From CAMYLR01 sp041577935 (lineage in GTDB: Bacteria > Gemmatimonadota > Gemmatimonadetes > JACCXV01 > JAHWKZ01), in the NCBI GenBank assembly GCA_041577935.1, contig JBFGIA010000061.1, positions 1 through 14,489 of the forward strand: 14,489 nucleotides of DNA. Direction: 5' to 3'. Made by a program: the position numbers and the translations under genes. Shown in pieces: positions 6,641-14,489 of the stretch. Positions within the stretch are counted from its first letter, which is position 1. The number at the start of each line of letters is the position of its first letter. The notes beneath the pieces are model-generated. The model did no database searches and was not told the origin of the DNA. It was given only the letters and a program-made list of their open reading frames with translations.

Positions 6641-9244
6641 ATGACCGGTCACGAGCTGCGCCAGCGATTCCTCGATTTCTTCGTCGCCAACGGCCACACG
6701 GCGGTAGCCTCGGCGCCGCTTGTCCCCGAGGACGATCCGACGTTGTTGTTTGTGAACGCGGGGATGGTGCCGTTCAAGGATGTCTTCACCGGCCAACGCT
6801 TGGTCGATTACGCGCGCGCGGTGTCGTCACAAAAGTGCCTCCGCGTCTCGGGCAAGCACAACGACTTCGAAAACGTGGGGTATACGCCGCGCCACCATAC
6901 GTTCTTTGAAATGCTCGGCAACTTTTCGTTTGGCGACTACTTCAAGCGCGAGGCGATCGCGCTGGCGTGGAAGTTCCTCACCGAAGACCTCGAACTGCCG
7001 GCGGATCGACTTTGGGCCAGCGTTCATGAGAGCGACGATGAGGCGGCTGACCTCTGGCCGGAGGTCACTGGGATTCCCGCGGAGCGGGTCCTCCGGATGG
7101 GCGACAAAGACAATTTCTGGGCGATGGGAGACACCGGTCCGTGTGGGCCGTGCTCCGAGATCTTCTGGGACTTTGGCCCCGAGTATGGCGCAGGCACCCC
7201 GGCCGATAACGAAGATCGGTACCTTGAAATCTGGAACTTGGTGTTTATGCAGTTCGAGAGCCGCGCCGATGGCACGCGGATCGATCTGCCGCGACCATCC
7301 GTTGACACGGGGATGGGGCTGGAGCGCATCGCGGCCGTTGTTCAGGGTGTGTACTCGAACTACGACAGCGATCTGTTCACGCCCTTGCTCGCGGCGATCG
7401 CATCAAAGACGGATCAAACGTACGAGCCCGACACCGATGTGGGCGTCTCGTTTCGTGTTCTCGCCGATCACGGTCGAGCGGCGGCGTTCCTGATCGGGGA
7501 CGGCGTGTATCCGACCAACGAGGGCCGCGGCTACGTGCTGAGGCGGATCGTTCGCCGGGCCGTGCGCCACTATTGGATGCTCGACGTTCACCGACCGGTG
7601 CTCCACGAGATCATTCCGACGATTGTCGCCGAAATGGGCCCGTCGTTCCCAGAGCTGTCAACCCATGAACAACAGATTCAGGTGATCCTCGAAGCCGAGG
7701 AACAGCGTTTTCTCCAAACGATCGATCAGGGAATGGAGATTCTGGACAAGCTTCTGGCGACGACGCCAGCAGGTACCGATGTGCCTGGTGACGACGTCTT
7801 TACGCTTTATGACACCTACGGTTTTCCGCCCGACCTAACCGAACTGATCGCCAGAGAGCGAGGTCACGGTGTCGATGACCGAGGGTATCAGAAGCGTATG
7901 ATGGAGCAGCGCGAGAGGGCTCGCAAAGCGAGCGGCTTTGAAACGGCAGACGTTGACGCGGCAGGTCCGAAGCTGGACGCAGACTCGAAGTTCGTCGGCT
8001 ACGATCAGCTCGACGTCGATACGACCATCGAACACATCGAAGCGGACGGTGACCATCTTCGGTTGGTTCTGCGCGAGAACCCATTCTACGCTACTGGTGG
8101 TGGGCAGGTGGCCGATACCGGCGTGATCGATGGGGAGGGGTTTGGGCTCGCCGTTCTTGACGTCGAGCGGCACGGTGAGGTGTTCGTGCTCGTGGCCGAG
8201 GTTGTCAAGGGTGACGCCAGCAAGGTCGTCGTCGGTGCGACGGTGCGCGCAATGGTGGACGAAACACAGCGTCGTGACACCGAGCGCCATCACACGGTGA
8301 CGCACGTGATTCACGCGATCCTCCGCGATCGACTCGGGGGGCACGTGCGACAGGCAGGCTCGCTGGTCGCGCCCGACCGCATGCGGTTTGATTTCTCGCA
8401 CCCCAAGGCGTTGACGACACAGGAGATCGAGATGATCGAGGACGAGGCTAACGCGTGGGTCTTATCCGATCTGCCGGTCGATAAAGAGATCATGGGGTTT
8501 GACGAAGCCAAGTCGCGTGGTGCGATCGCGCTCTTCGGCGAGAAGTATGGCGACCAGGTGCGAGTCGTTGCGATCGGTGACGATGAATCGATCGAGCTGT
8601 GCGGAGGGTGCCATGTCACGCGAACGGGTGAGATCGGAGCGGTGAAGATCCTTTCTGAGTCGAGCGTCGCCGGTGGTGTTCGGCGTCTCGAGGTGGTAAC
8701 GGGCTTCCGCGCGCTCAAGGAGTTCAAGCAGACTGAGCGGGTACTGGCGGAGGCTTCCCGGCGGCTAAAGGTATCCCAAAATGAGTTGCCGACTCGCATC
8801 GATCGGTTACTTGAAGAGAAGCGCGAAATCGAAAAGCGTTTCGAGGCTGCTCGGCGCCAGGCGATGCAGGGCGGAGGGAGCGGACTCGCCCAACGATCGA
8901 CGACCGTGGATGGGTTCGAAGTGGTGACGCTCCGAGCCGAACCCGTATCGATGGACGATTTGCGCACGATCGGTGACACCGTTCGTGAACAACTCGGCTC
9001 GGGGGTCGGGGTTATTGGCGCCGAGCTGGAGGGTAAGGCCAACCTGCTGACGGTCGTCACCGACGATCTGATCGAAGCCGGGACGCTCGACGCGCCCCGG
9101 GTGATCGGCGAGTTGGCGCCGCTGATTGGCGGCCGTGGCGGGGGCAAGAAACACATGGCGCAAGCCGGCGGAAAGGACATCGAGAAGATCGATGCGGCGC
9201 TCGAACAGGCACCTGAAATAGTGGCCTCGCTGGTTCGCGGTTGA
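6641..9244 (+). CDS. alaS: Alanine--tRNA ligase
   Basis: This 867-residue class II synthetase charges tRNA-Ala in the cytoplasm and edits mischarged Ser and Gly. The N-terminal catalytic core shows LLFVNAGMVPFKDVF (about 28-42), a motif-2 region with RHHTFFEMLGNFSFGDYF, and MGDTGPCGPCSEI. The editing domain has the zinc motifs HTVTH at 551-555 and CGGCH at 654-658. The C-Ala domain at the end has GGRGGGKKHMAQAGG. Length and order are normal, with no gaps or frameshift. The ATG at 6641 gives the standard N-terminus, although no obvious ribosome binding site precedes it. The upstream region holds a hairpin and inverted repeats. E. coli AlaRS is known to bind a palindrome at its own promoter, so self-regulation here is a possibility only. 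The stop overlaps the TTG of the next gene. Confidence 0.98.
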   Translation: MTGHELRQRFLDFFVANGHTAVASAPLVPEDDPTLLFVNAGMVPFKDVFTGQRLVDYARAVSSQKCLRVSGKHNDFENVGYTPRHHTFFEMLGNFSFGDYFKREAIALAWKFLTEDLELPADRLWASVHESDDEAADLWPEVTGIPAERVLRMGDKDNFWAMGDTGPCGPCSEIFWDFGPEYGAGTPADNEDRYLEIWNLVFMQFESRADGTRIDLPRPSVDTGMGLERIAAVVQGVYSNYDSDLFTPLLAAIASKTDQTYEPDTDVGVSFRVLADHGRAAAFLIGDGVYPTNEGRGYVLRRIVRRAVRHYWMLDVHRPVLHEIIPTIVAEMGPSFPELSTHEQQIQVILEAEEQRFLQTIDQGMEILDKLLATTPAGTDVPGDDVFTLYDTYGFPPDLTELIARERGHGVDDRGYQKRMMEQRERARKASGFETADVDAAGPKLDADSKFVGYDQLDVDTTIEHIEADGDHLRLVLRENPFYATGGGQVADTGVIDGEGFGLAVLDVERHGEVFVLVAEVVKGDASKVVVGATVRAMVDETQRRDTERHHTVTHVIHAILRDRLGGHVRQAGSLVAPDRMRFDFSHPKALTTQEIEMIEDEANAWVLSDLPVDKEIMGFDEAKSRGAIALFGEKYGDQVRVVAIGDDESIELCGGCHVTRTGEIGAVKILSESSVAGGVRRLEVVTGFRALKEFKQTERVLAEASRRLKVSQNELPTRIDRLLEEKREIEKRFEAARRQAMQGGGSGLAQRSTTVDGFEVVTLRAEPVSMDDLRTIGDTVREQLGSGVGVIGAELEGKANLLTVVTDDLIEAGTLDAPRVIGELAPLIGGRGGGKKHMAQAGGKDIEKIDAALEQAPEIVASLVRG

Positions 9245-9948
9245 ACCGATCCCGCCCGCCCGAGGTCGACTCGTTCGCGGTGGCGCTCAGCGAGTGGCTG
9301 GCCAGTTTCACGATGCCTGAATCGTTAGCCGGCGAGATGGCCAACGTCTGTTCTGGCGGTGCACCGTGGCCAGCCGCGATCGGCGGCTCAGCGGCACGAC
9401 GGTCCGGATGGGGGGACGCTGAATCGCTGGTCTGGGGTATCGCCGTGGGGGGGCTGGCCGGTGGGTTGGAAGGCGCCAGCGCCAGTCTTGTATCAGGTGT
9501 GGATGTGGGCCGAACGCCCGGTACTGCGGTCGATGGCGCCGCCGGCACGTTGCTCGCGGCTGATGGCTTGGTAGCCGCCGCTCACGAGGCGTTAGGGTCG
9601 CTCGGCCCTGATCGACTCAAGATCGTGATGAGTGCGCTGGACCAGGAGTTTGGTGACGGTGGACCGTGGGGCAGGCTGGCCCGGGTGGGTGGCTTGGCTT
9701 GGCCAGTCATCGTGCCGTTGGCGTTGACGCCAGCTGCCAGCACCGATCCGCAGGGTCCCTGGACAGACTACGCGAACACTTGGCGTGAGGTCTATGGCTC
9801 GCGAGGCGGGACCGAGGTAACCGTGGAATCGAGCTCCCTGTGGAACCATCCAGCGGCGGATGACGCCACGCGTACCCTGATGCAGGCGGCGACCGATGAA
9901 GCGCGCACCGTGCAAGCCGAACTCGCATCGCGGTTGGAGGCGCGCTAG
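9241..9948 (+). CDS. Uncharacterised Gly/Ala-rich protein, possibly a degenerate polyprenyl-synthase-like fold
   Basis: I do not recognise this 235-residue protein with confidence. It is rich in Ala and Gly, probably helical, and has no signal peptide or clear membrane segment. TTG at 9241 overlaps the alaS TGA (TTGA), so coupling to alaS is likely. GTG 9280 and ATG 9313 are alternative starts. No good ribosome binding site is seen for any of them. The layout recalls isoprenyl diphosphate synthases: a GG pair at 39-40 where GGKRLRP would sit, then GRTPGTAVDGAAGTLLAADG (90-109), which resembles the region around the GDALL helix, at about the expected spacing. The DDxxD motifs are absent, so it could not be a normal prenyl synthase. 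The stop TAG shares the palindrome CTAG with the stop of the convergent lptG. Confidence 0.7.
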   Translation: MNRSRPPEVDSFAVALSEWLASFTMPESLAGEMANVCSGGAPWPAAIGGSAARRSGWGDAESLVWGIAVGGLAGGLEGASASLVSGVDVGRTPGTAVDGAAGTLLAADGLVAAAHEALGSLGPDRLKIVMSALDQEFGDGGPWGRLARVGGLAWPVIVPLALTPAASTDPQGPWTDYANTWREVYGSRGGTEVTVESSSLWNHPAADDATRTLMQAATDEARTVQAELASRLEAR

Positions 9949-11069
9949 GTCCGAGCCCGCGACAGCAGGATCAGAGCAACCACGAAGAACACGCCGTTTG
10001 CAAGCCACGCCGCCCATAACGGCGCCAATCCACCCCCGTAGCCAATACCCTGCCCAACCCGCAAAAACCCCCAGAATACGATCGTCAGAAAGAGCGCGAT
10101 GCCGAAACCCATCGCTCCGCCGTGTCGACTCGTGTGGGCCGCGGATCCGACAAGCGCCACTCCGAACAAGACGATGATCAGGTTCGCGAACGGGTACGAC
10201 AGCTTCATCTGGAGATCGACTTCCTCTTCGCGCGTATCAGCGCCGAGCCGGCTTCGCTTGGCGATGTACGTATCCAGATCGGCGTAGCCCATCTCCTCAG
10301 GCTCCTTGTCTTCCGCCAGCAGTTCCTCAGGTCGATCGACGAACTCCGGCGATCGCAGTAGCGAGAAGGTGAACATCCGCTCGTCACCCTCGGCTGGAAA
10401 CAGGCGCATCTCTCCGCGTTGAAGCACCCATGTTTCGCTCCGTGGCTCCCAAACCATTTGGGGAGCGTTAATACGAAGGAACGTTCCGTCCTTGAATTGA
10501 CGTTGGATTTCGACCTGATCGGCCGACGCTCCGGTTTGATTCGTGTCGCTTTCTTCGACGAAGAGCGCTCGCACGATGTATGTGTAACCTTTTTCACTCT
10601 GGTAGACGAAATTTCCACGATAGTCGTCGCGCCTCGGACCCTCGCCGATGATCTCCTCCTCAAAGACATCGTTAACCCTAGCGTTCAAGACTGGAATCCA
10701 GGTTTCACCGAAGACAAGACTAGCGACACTGACGAGAAACGAGAAGAAAATTACCGGTAGAGTGATCCGATAGAGGCTGAGACCACTCGATTTCATGGCT
10801 GTCAGCTCACCGTGTCGACCCAGGTCGCCAATCGACAAGATGGTCGCGACCAACATCGCCATTGGAAGCGTCAACAAAAGGTTGTATGGAGTCTGGTAGA
10901 AGTAGTACTTGCCAACCGAGCTCCAGGGAGCTTCCTGGTCGAGATAGAGATCGATGTGATCCATCAAGTGAATCATCACGAAAATTGCCGTGAACGCGAA
11001 CAGCGCAAGGCCGAGGATCTTGAGGAACTCTCCCATCACGTGCCGGTCGAGGCGACGTATGAAAATCAT
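9945..11069 (-). CDS. lptG: LptF/LptG-family permease, probable LptG
   Basis: This 374-residue inner-membrane subunit belongs to the LptB2FG transporter, which extracts LPS and hands it to the periplasmic bridge. It has the YjgP/YjgQ layout. Three N-terminal membrane spans lie at about 17-36, 62-82 and 101-122. A periplasmic beta-jellyroll domain of about 170 residues follows, then three spans near the C-terminus, the first beginning at KLSYPFANLIIVLFG. The cytoplasmic coupling-helix region reads GDLGRHGELTAMKSSG (81-96). The segment EEMGYADLDTYIAKRS before the fourth span is typical of LptG. ATG at 11069 overlaps the TGA of lptF by four bases (ATGA). An upstream in-frame GTG at 11096 is less typical. 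The assignment of G rather than F rests on gene order and start sequence. The ATPase LptB is not in the window. Confidence 0.9.
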   Translation of the reverse strand: MIFIRRLDRHVMGEFLKILGLALFAFTAIFVMIHLMDHIDLYLDQEAPWSSVGKYYFYQTPYNLLLTLPMAMLVATILSIGDLGRHGELTAMKSSGLSLYRITLPVIFFSFLVSVASLVFGETWIPVLNARVNDVFEEEIIGEGPRRDDYRGNFVYQSEKGYTYIVRALFVEESDTNQTGASADQVEIQRQFKDGTFLRINAPQMVWEPRSETWVLQRGEMRLFPAEGDERMFTFSLLRSPEFVDRPEELLAEDKEPEEMGYADLDTYIAKRSRLGADTREEEVDLQMKLSYPFANLIIVLFGVALVGSAAHTSRHGGAMGFGIALFLTIVFWGFLRVGQGIGYGGGLAPLWAAWLANGVFFVVALILLSRART

Positions 11070-12457
11070 GCCGCCAACTTTCTCCGAGGCCACCACTTAG
11101 GCAGCTTGAACCTGTGCGCGCGTGCGTCGCGGGATGCGCGGCTGAACAGCCAGATCCCGAACGCGAGAAACACGATGTTGGCCAACCACATCGCCAACCA
11201 CGGAGGCAAAAGGCGCCGATCGGCCAGATCCTCGCCGCCCGTCAGAGCCATGTAGTAGAAGACAAATGCCAACGTGCTCAAACCCATTGCGAAACCGTAC
11301 CCTCCGCGCTTGGCGCGCACTCCGATAGGAGCCCCGACCAGAATGAAGATCAAACAGGCGAAAGGGATGGCGAACTTCTTGTGGTATTCGACTAGGTACT
11401 TGCTCCGCTGGCGCAATGCGTAGTCGACCCCCTGACTCAGTCGTTCCACAGTGTTTGCCCGGAAGCGTTCTTGATCAATCGGCGCCTGGCTTCTGACGGC
11501 GCCAAAACCGATCGTGTCCCTGGTCGCAAGCACAAGCGTGTCTCCGATCAGAGTGGCGACGTGGGCCGTGACCACTCCTTTCAGTTCTTGGCGTGCAGTG
11601 TCGATTTTTGCTTGTTCAACACGAACATTGTCGAGCAGTGTGCCGAGATTCATCTCGCGGTCGCTGCGCATGCCGGAGTCTTCTCGGGCACGGTCAAGCC
11701 GCGACGACACACCGCGCATGACTAATTGCTGACGCTCGAAATCGAGCACTTCATACTCGCCGGGTTGAGTGACATCGCGGTGGTGGATTCGGCCATCCCA
11801 AAGTGTCAGGACAGCATCTTCCTGATTGGTTGTGTAGTCGAGTCGCCCCGAGTCGGCGAAGATGGTGCGCTGCACGCTCAAGTCCGACATGTCAAAGATT
11901 CTGAGCCCGTACATCATATTGGTCTCTCGGTTGAGTCGGTCTGGCTCTATCCGGTAATCTCCCAAACCGGTTGGATCGTTGAACCGTTTCTCTTCCAGGA
12001 CCACGGTGGGTTTTGTGCGCTGGATGTCTTGCATGAGTCGACTCAAGCGATGGTTACTCTCTGGCAAGACGGTGTCGTTGAACCAGATTGTGGCAAGGGA
12101 CAGCAAGAAAGCAGCTATGATCGTCGGCACCAATATCTGGTGAAAGCCGACGCCGTTTGCCCGCATCGCGGTGATCTCGTTATCGCCGGCCAGCCTTCCG
12201 AAGGCGGCCATCGTGGCGACCAAAACGGCCATAGGGATCGTCACCGCTATCGTGAGCGGAATCGAGAGCAGGAAGATCTCGACGATCACCATGGCGCCCA
12301 GTCCCTTTCCGGCGAGCGACTGGAATTGCCGAGCCACCTGGTTCATCAGCATGATAAACGTGAAAATGACGAGCCCGAAGACGAACGGACCGAGGTGTTC
12401 GCGAAGCGTGTACAGGGACAGCGTGCGGGCGCTGACCCACTCTTGCCAACGGCTCAT
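11066..12457 (-). CDS. lptF: LptF/LptG-family permease, probable LptF
   Basis: This 463-residue partner of the downstream permease in LPS export has membrane spans at about 22-40, 56-87 and 108-127. A large periplasmic domain follows, then three C-terminal spans from about 362 (KFAIPFACLIFILVGAPIG) to 439, and a basic tail ending PKWWPRRKLAA. The motif GDNEITAMRANG (91-102) is the coupling-helix region shared with the family. It is about 100 residues longer than E. coli LptF. The extra length is mostly between the jellyroll and the fourth span and includes a helical segment around LDNVRVEQAKIDTARQ. ATG at 12457 is preceded by GAGGA with an 8-base spacer; TTG at 12472 is an alternative. It is the first gene of a two-gene operon and divergent from the sprA-like gene. 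Confidence 0.9.
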   Translation of the reverse strand: MSRWQEWVSARTLSLYTLREHLGPFVFGLVIFTFIMLMNQVARQFQSLAGKGLGAMVIVEIFLLSIPLTIAVTIPMAVLVATMAAFGRLAGDNEITAMRANGVGFHQILVPTIIAAFLLSLATIWFNDTVLPESNHRLSRLMQDIQRTKPTVVLEEKRFNDPTGLGDYRIEPDRLNRETNMMYGLRIFDMSDLSVQRTIFADSGRLDYTTNQEDAVLTLWDGRIHHRDVTQPGEYEVLDFERQQLVMRGVSSRLDRAREDSGMRSDREMNLGTLLDNVRVEQAKIDTARQELKGVVTAHVATLIGDTLVLATRDTIGFGAVRSQAPIDQERFRANTVERLSQGVDYALRQRSKYLVEYHKKFAIPFACLIFILVGAPIGVRAKRGGYGFAMGLSTLAFVFYYMALTGGEDLADRRLLPPWLAMWLANIVFLAFGIWLFSRASRDARAHRFKLPKWWPRRKLAA

Positions 12458-12507
12458 GAAGGAGGTCCTCAAGCTGGTGGCGCCAAGTGGCCCACTAAAC
12501 GGCTGGA

Positions 12508-12537
12508 TCTATATTCAAAAGTGTGCACGTCTGCCAA
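12508..12537 (-). promoter_or_regulatory. Candidate promoter for lptF-lptG
   Basis: On the minus strand TTGGCA (12537-12532) and TATAGA (12513-12508) are separated by 18 bases and resemble -35 and -10 boxes. Transcription would begin near 12500, giving a 5' leader of roughly 40 bases before the ATG at 12457. This is a match by eye only; this phylum's promoter consensus may differ. Confidence 0.35.
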
Positions 12538-12652
12538 CCCACTGTCGCGCGAATCTCAGGTGTCGACTCCGCTTCGGCGCTAGAGTCAAGGCCAAAGTAA
12601 TATTGATGTCTTGCCCCGCGCCTGCGGGACCACCGCGATTCGTATACCCTGC
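12538..12652. other. Remainder of the lptF/sprA divergent intergenic region
   Basis: This is the non-coding spacer between divergent genes. I see a TAATAT hexamer at 12598-12603 that could be part of a + strand promoter for the sprA-like gene, but no matching -35 box. There is no hairpin terminator, no direct repeat and no strong ribosome binding site before the ATG at 12653. Confidence 0.4.
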
Positions 12653-14489
12653 ATGAGTCTGACTGCTCCCCCGACCCGCTTTGTGACGCGCCTCATCTGG
12701 GGCGCTGCCCTGGCTGTAGTGGTCGCCAGCCCGCTTTCGGCGCAGCAAGAGCAACGAGGCCCTTCCCTTGTCTGGCGAACAGAGCGCTGGCAGACCAGCG
12801 TGGTGCGCCTCCCGGCCGATAGCCTGCTCGAGTTTGATCCACAGCTGGGTTTTGTCGTTCCGCGTGGAGCCGATGTGCCTCCCGCCGAAGCGCGTCGTCC
12901 GGCCGCCATGGGGTTCAGCCTCGACGCTTACACACGAGGTGTCGAGGCTCGTATGCGTGAAGAGCTATGGGCGAGCATTGTGGTCGGTCGGCTCTCCGGC
13001 AGGTCACAAGCCACGGAAGGTTTGATACCCGAGCTCGAGAACCCGCTCAGGGTTCCGGCCCCGTTAGCGGCTGTATTTGGCGAGGGATCGGTGTTCGATG
13101 TGCAGGGCAGGCTGCACCTCGGTGCGCTCGGATCGCGCAGTACTCAGGACCCGGACATCCGATCCGAGCTCCTCAGACGAGCGGCAGGCGGCTTCGATCT
13201 CGATCTGGATCAGACCCTTGATCTGAAGATCCTGGGAACCGTCGGAACGAAGCTCGACGTCGCGGTCGACTTCAACTCGCAACGCGAGCTGGAATCTAAG
13301 CAGCTGATCTCACTGGCGTACGCGGGGACGGATGACGAGATCTTGAAACAGGTCGAGGTCGGAGATATACGCGTTACTCTGCCGCCCTCTCGGTTCCTGG
13401 GGAGTGGTGTTGCACAGGGCACATTTGGAGCTCAGGCGGTGGCCCAGCTTGGTCCGGTCGATCTGCGAGTTCTCGGCTCGCGAAAAGAGGGACAGACGAC
13501 CACACGGTCTCTCTCGATCGAGCCCAGCGGAGATGGCGTCTTATCCGAGGTGAGCCTCGATATCAAGGATACGCAGTTTCAGAACGACCGGTTCTTTCTC
13601 TTGTTTCATCCGGACTCCCTTGTTCCGGGTCGAATCCTCTATCCGAGCGCGGGTACGTCTATCCTTACCCCTGCGTCTTTGCCTGAGCCTAACTCTCTCA
13701 ACGTGTGGCTGGACGACGGAAACTTCACCAACAACCGCGAGCTGGCATCGAAACCGGGAACGGCATTAATCAATCCCACCCTTCCTGACACGCTTTCCCA
13801 GCAGACGCATACAGGATTCTTCGATCTGCTGATCGAAGGGGAGGACTATGTGATCTCGGACGGCGTCATCGTTCAGATGAGCCGGCAACTCAACGATAAT
13901 GAAGTGCTCGCCGTTGCTTACGTGACAACGGGCGGGACAGAAGTGGGTACGCCGCAAGAGGCTGAGGATCAAATCCTCAAGTTGATCAAACCGATCAATC
14001 CTGACACGCTGGACTTCACATGGGATTACACCCTCAGAAACATCTACTCGCTACGCGAGCCGAACATCCAGTTGGGCTCTCTAGAATTGACTATCTATCG
14101 CGGCGCGCAGGACCTCAAAGAGACGTTTGAGACGATCGACGGTGAATCCCGCAAGTACTCAGAGATCTTTGGCGTGACCGATGTGAATGAACGCGTGAGC
14201 GTGCCACGGGTTCTGCGCGATCCTTTTGGTGGCCCGGATTATCTCGTGCTGCCCAACATCCGACCGTTCTTCGAGCCAACCGACGAAATCGGTGCTCCGA
14301 TCGTGATCGAACGTCCAAACCGACAGCTATACTTCAACAGCGATCCGAATCGGACGGCGCTGGACGATCAGGTCTACTTCATCGAAGCGACCTACCTCTC
14401 CCAGGGCGGCTTGACTGGCGAGATCGAACTCGGAGCCGCCAATCTGATTGACGGCTCCGAGCGAATTACGATCGGCGGAGAGGTTCTCA
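12653..14489 (+). CDS. sprA: SprA-family outer-membrane / cell-surface protein (3' partial)
   Basis: The reading frame is open for 612 codons to the window edge. Residues 1-30 form a signal peptide (Arg residues, then WGAALAVVVASPLSA before QQEQ). From about residue 178 the sequence follows the N-terminal plan of SprA: GGFDLDLDQTLDLKILGTVG (179-198), then KLDVAVDFNSQRELESKQLI (200-219), then DDEILKQVEVGDIRVTLP (227-244). SQFQ-like turns follow, including KDTQFQNDRFFLLF (305-318). In Bacteroidota SprA is a very large beta-barrel translocon of the type IX secretion system, often over 2,000 residues, so perhaps a quarter is seen here. No other T9SS gene is in the window, and its role outside Bacteroidota is uncertain. 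The ATG lacks a clear ribosome binding site. It is transcribed divergently from lptF. Confidence 0.82.
   Translation, partial: MSLTAPPTRFVTRLIWGAALAVVVASPLSAQQEQRGPSLVWRTERWQTSVVRLPADSLLEFDPQLGFVVPRGADVPPAEARRPAAMGFSLDAYTRGVEARMREELWASIVVGRLSGRSQATEGLIPELENPLRVPAPLAAVFGEGSVFDVQGRLHLGALGSRSTQDPDIRSELLRRAAGGFDLDLDQTLDLKILGTVGTKLDVAVDFNSQRELESKQLISLAYAGTDDEILKQVEVGDIRVTLPPSRFLGSGVAQGTFGAQAVAQLGPVDLRVLGSRKEGQTTTRSLSIEPSGDGVLSEVSLDIKDTQFQNDRFFLLFHPDSLVPGRILYPSAGTSILTPASLPEPNSLNVWLDDGNFTNNRELASKPGTALINPTLPDTLSQQTHTGFFDLLIEGEDYVISDGVIVQMSRQLNDNEVLAVAYVTTGGTEVGTPQEAEDQILKLIKPINPDTLDFTWDYTLRNIYSLREPNIQLGSLELTIYRGAQDLKETFETIDGESRKYSEIFGVTDVNERVSVPRVLRDPFGGPDYLVLPNIRPFFEPTDEIGAPIVIERPNRQLYFNSDPNRTALDDQVYFIEATYLSQGGLTGEIELGAANLIDGSERITIGGEVL

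Noticed and set aside
6457..6642. Upstream extension of the Hcp-family reading frame to 6642
   Set aside because: The strong ribosome binding site and signal peptide place the start at 6456. The extension would cover the structured leader and reads as low-quality basic sequence.
8311..9180. Long minus-strand open frame of 289 codons inside alaS
   Set aside because: It is Ser/Arg/Pro-rich, matches nothing recognisable, and lies wholly antisense to a well-conserved synthetase in GC-rich DNA where such shadows are common.
11726..12583. Plus-strand open frame of 285 codons antisense to lptF
   Set aside because: It has no recognisable domain or ribosome binding site, and its composition (many His, Asp, Gln, Val) fits the complement of membrane-protein codons.
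1..14489. Mobile elements, CRISPR arrays, phage or defence genes
   Set aside because: No transposase, integrase, Cas protein, repeat-spacer pattern or terminal inverted repeat was seen. The gene content is housekeeping and envelope functions.

Overview
This GC-rich window carries twelve protein-coding genes with almost no spare DNA. It looks like chromosome from a Gram-negative bacterium of the FCB group, most plausibly a Gemmatimonadota-like lineage. That placement is an inference from three things: LptF and LptG homologues (an LPS-exporting outer membrane), a SprA-family surface protein, and a secreted dipeptidyl-peptidase IV, together with the base composition. No rRNA or tRNA gene, insertion sequence, CRISPR array or integrase is visible.

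Region 1 (1-5846, + strand) is a tightly packed run of six genes that probably form one transcript whose promoter lies upstream of the window. In order they are: a proline racemase-superfamily enzyme with the active-site signature of a trans-3-hydroxy-L-proline dehydratase (cut by the left edge), a secreted dipeptidyl-peptidase IV, MsrA, RecX, a zinc-type medium-chain dehydrogenase, and 3-methyladenine DNA glycosylase I (Tag). The first two fit proline- or collagen-type peptide use. MsrA, RecX and Tag are repair-related proteins.

Region 2 (5854-6640) holds an orphan Hcp-family gene on the - strand, encoding an Hcp domain behind an apparent Sec signal peptide with no other type VI secretion gene in view. 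Its upstream region is shared with alaS and can fold into a branched structure followed by a terminator-like hairpin.

Region 3 (6641-9948, + strand) is alaS, followed by a start/stop-overlapping gene of unknown function. Its sequence layout faintly recalls polyprenyl synthases but lacks their Asp-rich motifs. Its stop codon overlaps the stop of the convergent lptG.

Region 4 (9945-12457, - strand) is an lptF-lptG operon with an ATGA overlap. Divergent from it, region 5 (12653 to the right edge, + strand) begins a large SprA-like outer-membrane protein gene that continues past the window. The right end is therefore an envelope-biogenesis neighbourhood, while the left end is peptide metabolism plus repair. 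The least ordinary items are the exported orphan Hcp, the structured hcp/alaS intergenic region, the degenerate prenyl-synthase-like protein and the SprA homologue.
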